NCBI GenBank assembly: GCA_903832165.1
Contig: CAILAQ010000892.1
Span: forward strand, 1-8,608
DNA length: 8,608 nt
Origin: an uncultured Bacteroidota bacterium
Lineage (GTDB): Bacteria; Bacteroidota; Bacteroidia; Bacteroidales; UBA12481
Direction of reading: 5' to 3'
Shown piece by piece: positions 1 through 6,813 of the stretch. A program made the translations under genes and the position numbers. Positions within the stretch are counted from its first letter, which is position 1; every line of letters starts with the position of its first letter. A model generated the notes under the pieces. That model was not told where the DNA came from, did not search any database, and saw nothing but the letters and a program-made list of their open reading frames with translations.

Positions 1-2591
1 ACCTCAACCGCAACACCGGCAGGAATTTTCATTCCTGAAACGAGGTTGTCAACATCGCCTCGTGCTGCTTCAAGTAAGGTTTTGGAACCATTGGTTTCAG
101 CATCAAATCGATAAGTTACCTTTATCTGTTTTTCCTGATTTAACCTGCTGATCGTGCCCATGCCGAATGCAAAATAAACCTTGGCGAGGTCGGTCAGCCG
201 ATGCCTGCTCCCGTCGGTCGACGGAACATCCAAGGTTTGAAGATCAGTCATTGTGCGGGTCTTGTTCTTATCCACAACAACCTGATCATATTTTATCAGA
301 ATATCATACTCCTCGGTACCTTCCTTGAACTTAACGCCAGCTGTAACTTCTGTCGGAAAAGAACTCAATTCCGACATCACTGAGGAAAGCGACACATTTC
401 GTTCACCCATCTCGCGGGTATTGAAAGCCATCCTCACCTCCGGACGGTTATCCTGAACACTCACAGTCGACTGCTGGATAGTGGTCAGATCATCAAGATA
501 ATATTTAACATCCTCAGCAACAGCCTTCATCAAATCAAAGTTCTGTCCTTTGATGATAACACTTTCCTGCTGCGTACCAATCCCCATTAAGCTCTCCAGA
601 CCACCGCCACCGGCCGAAACTCCGCCGCCTCCACCGCTACCGGAGAATCCGGAGCTCGAAGACTGCTGAAATTCATAAGTGATCTGAGGGATGTTCCTGA
701 TCTTGTTTTCTATGTCGGCTTTTATTTCAGGCAGCTTCCGGTTTTTAATTTCTTCGAATTTTTCGAAAAGTTTCACCGTAACTGTCGCCGCAGCTTCCTG
801 AGTTGAAGTCACCAGATCTTCCTTCTCCGGTAAATCCATCAATCTTTCTTCAATGGTTTTTACCGTAAGGTCGGTTTTGTCCAGAGTAGTTCCCTGAGGC
901 ATGGTAATTGAAATCCTTATCTGATTGATCTGGGCTTCCTTCAGCGTATCATTCGATAAAGCCAAAGCGGCAAACAGGGTAATGAAGAAAATGACCATAG
1001 CTCCGATTACCGTTCCTGCAGGATTACGCAACCCTGACTTCAGGATCAAAGTATAAATCTGAACCATCCGCTTATGAAGCGAAATCTTTTCGAAAATCTG
1101 AGGTCCTTTATTTGGTTGGCGTATAAGCGTAAAGTGAGTCAGCATCGGAACCAGGAGCAGCGCAACCATCAGCGAGATAAGCAAAGTTGAAATAATGGAT
1201 ATCCCAACGTTGGTACCTAAAGTCCTGATCAGATAATTCTCTGAGAAGAGGAATGGCAGGAATACGGTCACTGTGGTAAGAGTCGAAGCCACAACGGAGC
1301 GCCATACCTCTGCGGTACCACGCGTCACCGCAATATCGGGCGACTCTCCCCTCGCCGCATGCCTGTATACGTTTTCAAGCACCACAACACTATTATCAAC
1401 AAGCATCCCGATAGCCAGAGCCATCCCAACCAGTGTAAGACTGTTGATGGTAATACCAAATGCATAAAAGGCATTAAATGCAACATAAACCGATATAGGA
1501 ATTGCCAGAGCAATGGACAGAACCAACCGGCCATTTTTCAGGAAAATCCAAAGGATGAACATGGCCAGCAAACCTCCGGTAATTGCGAGATCAATGATCG
1601 AATCGATGTTCTTTTCCATCGTTTCAGCCAGGTTCTCCTGAACTTTGATCTCAATCCCCAGTGGTCCGAATTCTTTGTTCAGTTCTTCGATAAGCAATTT
1701 AACCGAATGTGAAATATCGATAATATTCACCTGCGAATCAGCAACCAGGTTGAGTGTAACGGATTCCATTCCGTTTACGCGGGCATAGGATGTCTGTTCC
1801 TTAACTCCGAAATAAACCGAAGCTACGTCTTTCAGCAGAACCGGTCCGGCCTCCTTAATGACAATATTCTCAATCTCCTTCGGATCAACATATTCAGCAG
1901 TCACATGCACGAAATACATCTTATTCCCGGAGAAGGCACGGCCTGCAAAGGTGCGGTCGCGTCCGTTCTGGGCAATGGCATTCCTCACCTGAAACGGGGT
2001 AATCCCGTATGCATCACAAGCATCCTTGTCAAGAGTAATCTCAAGGGTTTTCTCCTGTCCTCCGAATACAGTCACACCGGCAATCCCATCAACATTTTCA
2101 ATTCTTGGCGTAATCTTTTCATCAGTAATCTGACGGATACGATTAGCTCCCCCTGCTCCTCTGACTTCCATAGTCATCAACGCGCTGGAAGCAGCTTGCT
2201 GAAGATCGACCTTCATAACGGTGACCGTGAATTCTGTCGGCAATGTCGTCTTCACCTCATCAATCCGCTCCTGAAGTTTAAGCTGAGCATATTTCAGGTT
2301 GGTTTTTGGCTCATAAGCTACCGTAATGGTGCCTCTGCGCTGCGAAGCTGTGGAGGTAAGCTCCTTGATCCCTGGAAGTCCGCCTACGGCACCCTCCAGG
2401 GGAATCACAGCCTGCTTCTCCATATATCCGGGATCCACTTCCGTCTGCGACGACACCTGCACCACAAGGTACGGTGACTCCGCATTTGGGAAGAGTTCCA
2501 CCTTCAGCTGACGGTAGGAAACTATTCCAAGTAAGGTCAGCCCGATGAAAATCATCGAGATCAGAACCTTGCGTGTTACAATCGCCTTCAT
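1..2591 (-). CDS. RND efflux transporter permease, second copy (RND-B), 3' end outside window
   Basis: Inner-membrane, proton-driven RND pump subunit of the AcrB/AcrD/AcrF (ACR_tran) type. The frame is open from the ATG at 2591 for 863 codons to the left edge. Typical members have about 1030-1060 residues, so TM8-12 lie outside. TM1 is about residues 8-26, TM2 332-351, TM4 384-408 with GMLVDNSVVVLEN (Asp399-Asn400), TM6 464-484 and TM7 527-544; large periplasmic loops follow TM1 and TM7. The start overlaps the stop of RND-A by one base (TGATG) and has AAGGAG 8 nt upstream, indicating translational coupling. Two oddities: only about six residues (597-602) separate the strands where AcrB has its switch loop, and a Gly/Ser-rich insert occupies 644-664. 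Its low similarity to RND-A argues against recent duplication. The family call is firm. The substrate cannot be told; a role as partner of RND-A in a mixed trimer is inference. Confidence 0.93.
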   Translation of the reverse strand, partial: MKAIVTRKVLISMIFIGLTLLGIVSYRQLKVELFPNAESPYLVVQVSSQTEVDPGYMEKQAVIPLEGAVGGLPGIKELTSTASQRRGTITVAYEPKTNLKYAQLKLQERIDEVKTTLPTEFTVTVMKVDLQQAASSALMTMEVRGAGGANRIRQITDEKITPRIENVDGIAGVTVFGGQEKTLEITLDKDACDAYGITPFQVRNAIAQNGRDRTFAGRAFSGNKMYFVHVTAEYVDPKEIENIVIKEAGPVLLKDVASVYFGVKEQTSYARVNGMESVTLNLVADSQVNIIDISHSVKLLIEELNKEFGPLGIEIKVQENLAETMEKNIDSIIDLAITGGLLAMFILWIFLKNGRLVLSIALAIPISVYVAFNAFYAFGITINSLTLVGMALAIGMLVDNSVVVLENVYRHAARGESPDIAVTRGTAEVWRSVVASTLTTVTVFLPFLFSENYLIRTLGTNVGISIISTLLISLMVALLLVPMLTHFTLIRQPNKGPQIFEKISLHKRMVQIYTLILKSGLRNPAGTVIGAMVIFFITLFAALALSNDTLKEAQINQIRISITMPQGTTLDKTDLTVKTIEERLMDLPEKEDLVTSTQEAAATVTVKLFEKFEEIKNRKLPEIKADIENKIRNIPQITYEFQQSSSSGFSGSGGGGGVSAGGGGLESLMGIGTQQESVIIKGQNFDLMKAVAEDVKYYLDDLTTIQQSTVSVQDNRPEVRMAFNTREMGERNVSLSSVMSELSSFPTEVTAGVKFKEGTEEYDILIKYDQVVVDKNKTRTMTDLQTLDVPSTDGSRHRLTDLAKVYFAFGMGTISRLNQEKQIKVTYRFDAETNGSKTLLEAARGDVDNLVSGMKIPAGVAVE
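600..662 (-). repeat. Gly/Ser-rich low-complexity insert in RND-B
   Basis: Residues 644-664 of RND-B run from four serines to runs of five and four glycines, interrupted by Val-Ser-Ala. The glycine codons are mixed (GGT, GGA, GGC), so this is not a pure trinucleotide slippage tract. By alignment in mind with AcrB, it follows the strand that leads into the access-pocket (bottom/F) loop and precedes the conserved strand VIIKGQNFD. RND-A has an ordinary short loop here. Confidence 0.85.
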
Positions 2592-5500
2592 CAGGAGTTC
2601 TCCTTAACTATTTGTGCCTGAGCAAACTTTTTCCCTGAAGTGATCCGGTCAATAACATCATAATAACATGGTATCACAATCAGGGTAAGAATGGTGCTGG
2701 TAACCAGACCGCCGATTACGGCCAATGCCATAGGCGCTCTCAGTGAAGCACTCTGCCCGATGCCAATAGTCATCGGAACCAGACCCAGAATGGTCGTCAG
2801 ACTGGTCATCAGGATCGGCCGGATTCTCATAAGACCGGCCTCCAGTATGGCATCATGCCTGTTCATGCCTCCAAGCCTTAACTTGGTGATGGCATCAATC
2901 AGCAGGATAGAGTTACTTACCGCTATACCTGCTAACATTATTATTCCGATATAAGCCATCATGCTGAAAGGCATTCCAAGTATAAAGAACAAAAGAACAG
3001 TACCAACTCCTGCCAGTGGGATCGTCAACATTATGGTAAATGGATGAATCAGTGATTCAAACTGTGAAGCGAGCACCATGTAAACAAGAATCAAAGAAAG
3101 AATCAGGGCAAAACCCAGGTTCTTCATCGACTCTTTACGTTTTAGCTCTTCCCCTGCTTGTCTGATCGTATATCCGGGAGGCAAAACCACCTGGCTCAAG
3201 CTCAGGTCAAGATTTTTGATAACCTGGTCGATCGGCTTGCCTTTTTTAAACTGAGCAGATACCTGACCTACGCGATTCTGATTTGTCCTTAAGATTTCCT
3301 TAGGAGCACTTACCTTACGAATATTGGCAACATCACCAAGTCTTACTGTGTTGGCTCCTACTTTTAGCTGTATATCCTGTAGTTGATTGACTTCAACATC
3401 AGGCAACTTCAGGCGGATTTCAGTCATTTCACCTTTATAATCAAATTTACCGGCTGCAGTACCGGTCAGCAACTGTGTCACCTGACTGGTTATCTGATCA
3501 ATAGTGATATTATACATCCCTGCACGATAGCGGTCGATTACCAGTTCCACTTCCGGTGCACCATCCTGAATCGATGATTCAATATTGAAAAGATCACCAT
3601 TACTCAGCATGATAGATTCAACCTCCTTGGTAAGTCGATCGATATGCACAAGGTCCTTACCGACAACTTCCACCATAACCGGGGCCTCATCGGTACCCAG
3701 GGTAGCCTGAAGTGCGGTTTCATCAAGAACGAAGCTGAATTGCATCTCAGGCATCGAGCTGAACAATTTACCCAGGTCCGTGAGTAAAACGTCACTGGTC
3801 CGTTCCGCTTTCTCAATAAGCGATACTTTCAGTGAAGCAGTATTTTCGCTTTCAAAAATCGATTGGTCATTGGTTGCGCTGGCCGCCGATGGTCCGACCC
3901 GGGTATACAGATTTTTTAAATCTTTTCCCAGCAATTCACGGATCATTGTTTCCAAAGTTTTCACAGCCTGATCCGTTCGAACGAGTTGGGTTCCCTCTGG
4001 CAAACGAATATTTATTGTAAATTCCTTAGCCTCTGTCCTTGGCATAAACTCGCTGCCTATAGGCTTGATAAGCATTGCCGCTCCACCCATCAAGACAAGC
4101 GAAAGGACAATAATCATCCATTTGAAGCGAAGGAATTGCTCCAGAACTTTTGGGTACCATTTAAATCCGATCGCTTTAAGCTGGCTGGCAGTATTAACCG
4201 GCTTCATGAACCGGTCAAAAAGCATCGGAATTACAACCATAGCCACAATCAGGGAGCAAATAAGGGAGAAGGCCACTGTCCAGGCCATATCCTTGAATAA
4301 TTCACCGGATGCTCCGTGAAGAAAAACGATTGGTAAAAACACCACAATATGAGTAAGGGTTACAGCAAAAATTGCTCCGCCAACTACAGAAGTACCAGTA
4401 ATTGAAGCTTCACGTATCGACATCCCCTTCTCCAGGTTCCTGAAAATACTTTCGATGACCACAATCGCATTATCTACAAGCATCCCTGCCCCAAGGGCAA
4501 GTCCTCCAAGAGTCATCAGGTTCATTGTCAACCCATTAAAATACATCAGGTTGAAAGTCGCAATGATGGAAATTGGTATTGCCGCACTGGCAATTAATGT
4601 TGAGCCGATCCTGCGGAAGAAAACAAACATGATAAATACAGCAAGGGCCATCCCCATTAAAGCACTTGACTCAACCTCTCCGATAGCCTTGGAAATAAAT
4701 GTTCCCTGGTCTTGAATGATCTCGAAAGTATAACCCGGCAAAGATTTCTGGAGCGTAATGAACTCTTGCTTAAGCTGATCAACAGCTTTGACCGTGTTGA
4801 AGCTCGGCTCTTTATAAATAGCCAGTCCTATAGCACGCTGGCCATTTATCCTGACAATATTATTAGGCTCCTTGTTTTTGAATTCCACCTGGGCCACATC
4901 CCTGAGGAAAACAGGCACACGGGTTGCGGTAGTGGCAGTTGCGGCTGCTCCGGCAGCTGCAGCGGTTCCAGTCTTGAATCCAACAATCAGCGACGATATA
5001 TCATTCAGGCCCGAGAATACGCTGACTCCCTTGATTACATACTGAGTGCCCATTTCGACGATTGATCCGCCGGACACATTCTTGTTGTAATTAGTAATCT
5101 GGGAAGTAATTTCAGATGTCGTAATGCCGAATGCATTTAGCAGATAGGGATTGGTGCTGATCAGAACCTCTTTTTGCTCCTGACCCTCAAGTTGAACATC
5201 AGCCACGCCCTCAAGCCTGACCAACTCATTCCTAAGATAGTTTTCACCTATCTGCCGGAGTTCGTCCATATCAACCATGGTTTCATGGCGCATGGCAACG
5301 AGCATAACCGGCGATTGATTCGGGTCATGCTGAGTTATGGTCAGCGATTCAATTTCACTGTTCTGGGTATAGGTACCAAGCGCCTTCTGCAATTCCAGAA
5401 AAGCATCGTCCATATCCTTATTCCATGCATACTCAACAGTAACCTGAGCCGTGCCGACGCGGGTAACAGATTTTACTCCGGTAACCTGACTCTGCCGGAT

Positions 5501-5716
5501 ACAAACGGATTCGATCGGATCCACAAACAATTTCTCAACTTCTTCAGGAGGGCGCTGGCCTGCTTTAAGCTCAATGTATATCCTTGGATTGTTAAGCTTC
5601 GGAAACAGATCCGTGCCCAGCTTACCGAAGGAGATATATCCCAGCAGTAATACCGCCAGGATAAACATGGTAACTGTGACCGGGTATCTGACTGAAAACT
5701 CGGTAATCTTTCTCAT
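2591..5716 (-). CDS. RND efflux transporter permease, first copy (RND-A), complete
   Basis: Complete 1041-residue inner-membrane RND pump subunit of the AcrB-like (ACR_tran) superfamily, of usual family length. It should use the proton gradient to drive substrates through the adaptor and TolC-type duct. TM1 is about residues 13-30. TM2-6 lie at roughly 350-499, TM7 at 533-551 and TM8-12 at 866-1019, with two large periplasmic loops between. TM4 reads GMLVDNAIVVIES, so AcrB Asp407 is kept (Asp415) while Asp408 is Asn416. In TM10 (GIAVSNSILLID) AcrB Lys940 corresponds to Ser934. TM11 keeps the arginine of RIRPILMTS (Arg966). The start is 20 nt after the adaptor stop and the N-terminus MRKITEFSVRYPV is typical. 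An Ala/Thr-rich insert lies at 249-265. Substrate class is not evident: the CzcA DFG-type TM4 motif is absent, so a hydrophobic/amphiphilic (drug, lipid or peptide) exporter is more likely than a metal pump. Confidence 0.96.
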   Translation of the reverse strand: MRKITEFSVRYPVTVTMFILAVLLLGYISFGKLGTDLFPKLNNPRIYIELKAGQRPPEEVEKLFVDPIESVCIRQSQVTGVKSVTRVGTAQVTVEYAWNKDMDDAFLELQKALGTYTQNSEIESLTITQHDPNQSPVMLVAMRHETMVDMDELRQIGENYLRNELVRLEGVADVQLEGQEQKEVLISTNPYLLNAFGITTSEITSQITNYNKNVSGGSIVEMGTQYVIKGVSVFSGLNDISSLIVGFKTGTAAAAGAAATATTATRVPVFLRDVAQVEFKNKEPNNIVRINGQRAIGLAIYKEPSFNTVKAVDQLKQEFITLQKSLPGYTFEIIQDQGTFISKAIGEVESSALMGMALAVFIMFVFFRRIGSTLIASAAIPISIIATFNLMYFNGLTMNLMTLGGLALGAGMLVDNAIVVIESIFRNLEKGMSIREASITGTSVVGGAIFAVTLTHIVVFLPIVFLHGASGELFKDMAWTVAFSLICSLIVAMVVIPMLFDRFMKPVNTASQLKAIGFKWYPKVLEQFLRFKWMIIVLSLVLMGGAAMLIKPIGSEFMPRTEAKEFTINIRLPEGTQLVRTDQAVKTLETMIRELLGKDLKNLYTRVGPSAASATNDQSIFESENTASLKVSLIEKAERTSDVLLTDLGKLFSSMPEMQFSFVLDETALQATLGTDEAPVMVEVVGKDLVHIDRLTKEVESIMLSNGDLFNIESSIQDGAPEVELVIDRYRAGMYNITIDQITSQVTQLLTGTAAGKFDYKGEMTEIRLKLPDVEVNQLQDIQLKVGANTVRLGDVANIRKVSAPKEILRTNQNRVGQVSAQFKKGKPIDQVIKNLDLSLSQVVLPPGYTIRQAGEELKRKESMKNLGFALILSLILVYMVLASQFESLIHPFTIMLTIPLAGVGTVLLFFILGMPFSMMAYIGIIMLAGIAVSNSILLIDAITKLRLGGMNRHDAILEAGLMRIRPILMTSLTTILGLVPMTIGIGQSASLRAPMALAVIGGLVTSTILTLIVIPCYYDVIDRITSGKKFAQAQIVKENS
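2600..2605 (-). promoter_or_regulatory. Shine-Dalgarno-like AAGGAG before RND-B
   Basis: The last codons of RND-A (Lys1038-Glu1039) spell AAGGAG, 8 nt upstream of the RND-B ATG at 2591, which is ideal Shine-Dalgarno spacing. The other pump-gene starts here show only AT-rich or non-complementary leaders. Many Bacteroidota make little use of Shine-Dalgarno pairing, so the site may help re-initiation at the TGATG overlap or may simply be a coding coincidence. Confidence 0.5.
4919..4972 (-). repeat. Ala/Thr-rich low-complexity insert in RND-A
   Basis: Residues 249-266 of RND-A consist almost only of Ala, Thr and Gly. They sit just before the conserved strand VPVFLRDVAQVEF. The equivalent place in AcrB is a short turn at the edge of the docking/porter subdomain, and RND-B has only a short turn there too. 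The stretch is in frame and both flanks are conserved, so it is a genuine insertion in a loop rather than a frameshift. Confidence 0.8.
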
Positions 5717-5736
5717 GATAAATAGAATGAGTCCGG

Positions 5737-6807
5737 CTATCGGACGATTTTAACTTTTGAACGGTTGCCGAGGGTTTCAAATCCTTGAATAACAATCCGG
5801 TCATTCTTCTGCAAACCTTTTACAACTTCTACTGAATCAGGATTCTCAAGTCCCGTAGTAATCAACCTTTCCATTGCGGTATTCTGATCGATAACGAATA
5901 CAGTTTTCCCACGCTGACGTGAAACAATGATGTTTTTTGGTATAACAATGGTGCTGTCCTTCTTCTGGGTTATAATTTCCGCTTTGATATAACTTCCCGG
6001 ACGCAATCTCAGATCATCATTCAATATGGTCAGTGAACCCTTGAAATTACGGGTATCCGGGCTGATGGCCGGTGAAAGCTGATTGATCAAACCATATAAA
6101 GTATCATCAGGCAGGGCATAATTGAGAACCCTGACCCTCTGACTGACCGAAATTTTCCGAAGGTCTTTCTCAGGCAGCTGAAACTCCATATATAACTTTT
6201 TATAGTCCATGATCTTAACCAGCGACTGGCCATTGGTAAGCTTGTTGCCGGAGGTATAAAAAGGAAGATCAACAATCACACCTGTGAAAGGAGCCTTCAC
6301 TATCATCTTGGCTAACTGTAATTCTGCAGCAGCATAGGTATACTTGGTATTGATAAGCGATACTTCTGAAGCTTTCATCTCCCGAAGCGTTGCGCCGCCT
6401 TTATCATAAAGGGATTTTTGTTTCTCATATTCATTTTCGGACACCTCCAGATTCAGCTTTTTTGAGTCAATCTGTATACCATTAACATATTCGGCATCTT
6501 CAAATTTTACGATCACATCACCAGCATTAACCTGATCACCCAGTAACCACGGCCTGCCGGCGCGAGGATTATTCTGAAGAACATATTTTCCTGACATTTC
6601 AGATTTTAGCTCTACTTCACGGGTCGGGTATACAGTTCCGTTTGTTTCAAGAAATTCTTCAATGGACGATAGCTTAATATCCAGTACAGATACCGGCACG
6701 GCAACTTCGGTGGCAGCATCAGTTTGTTGGTTCTTGCAACCGCTGACAACCAGAATGGCTAATCCGGAAAACAAGAAAGTAATCAGGGAGTTTCGGTAAG
6801 ATTTCAT
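5737..6807 (-). CDS. RND periplasmic adaptor (membrane fusion protein), lipoprotein
   Basis: A 356-residue HlyD/AcrA-type adaptor that bridges the RND pump and the outer membrane duct. A lipoprotein signal peptide ends in VVSGC, giving lipidation at Cys24 and anchoring in the inner membrane, as for AcrA. The order is: first half of the lipoyl-like domain (about 56-105), alpha-helical hairpin (about 106-168), second lipoyl half with VKAPFTGVIVD (170-180), beta-barrel (about 200-280, with LRLRPGSYIKAEI), and a membrane-proximal domain (about 285-356, with GLENPDSVEVVKGLQKNDRI). A short extra loop rich in Asn, Pro, Arg and Trp (about 78-90) enlarges the first lipoyl half. The hairpin is fairly short. 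The ATG lies 6 nt after the TolC-gene stop and the gene ends 20 nt before RND-A. It is the only adaptor in the window, so both RND proteins probably share it. Confidence 0.96.
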   Translation of the reverse strand: MKSYRNSLITFLFSGLAILVVSGCKNQQTDAATEVAVPVSVLDIKLSSIEEFLETNGTVYPTREVELKSEMSGKYVLQNNPRAGRPWLLGDQVNAGDVIVKFEDAEYVNGIQIDSKKLNLEVSENEYEKQKSLYDKGGATLREMKASEVSLINTKYTYAAAELQLAKMIVKAPFTGVIVDLPFYTSGNKLTNGQSLVKIMDYKKLYMEFQLPEKDLRKISVSQRVRVLNYALPDDTLYGLINQLSPAISPDTRNFKGSLTILNDDLRLRPGSYIKAEIITQKKDSTIVIPKNIIVSRQRGKTVFVIDQNTAMERLITTGLENPDSVEVVKGLQKNDRIVIQGFETLGNRSKVKIVR

Positions 6808-6813
6808 ATCAGT

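Noticed and set aside
1108..1534. Short minus-strand frames of 65 and 69 codons
   Set aside because: They lie within RND-B in another frame. The RND-B frame is continuous and conserved there, so they are not separate genes or signs of a frameshift.
1905..2477. 190-codon open frame on the plus strand
   Set aside because: It lies wholly antisense to well-conserved RND-B sequence and its translation shows no recognisable domain; an open shadow frame.
2589..2593. Possible frameshift splitting one RND gene in two
   Set aside because: RND-A is full length with all 12 TM segments and RND-B begins with its own typical N-terminal TM segment; these are two genes.
2594..2604. AGGAG/CTCCT inverted repeat as a terminator
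   Set aside because: The stem is only 5 bp with a 2-nt loop and no T-run, and it lies in coding sequence; too tight and weak for termination.
3986..4319. Overlapping plus-strand open frames of 104 and 84 codons
   Set aside because: Antisense to RND-A transmembrane segments and the TM6-TM7 loop; no domain and two competing frames, as expected of shadows.
5174..5650. 158-codon open frame on the plus strand
   Set aside because: Antisense to the conserved N-terminal periplasmic part of RND-A, with no recognisable motif or leader.
2591..6807. Heavy-metal (CzcCBA/CusCBA) efflux system
   Set aside because: RND-A lacks the CzcA DFG-type TM4 motif (with VDG) and CusA-like methionine clusters are not evident; the adaptor shows no His- or Met-rich metal-binding stretch.
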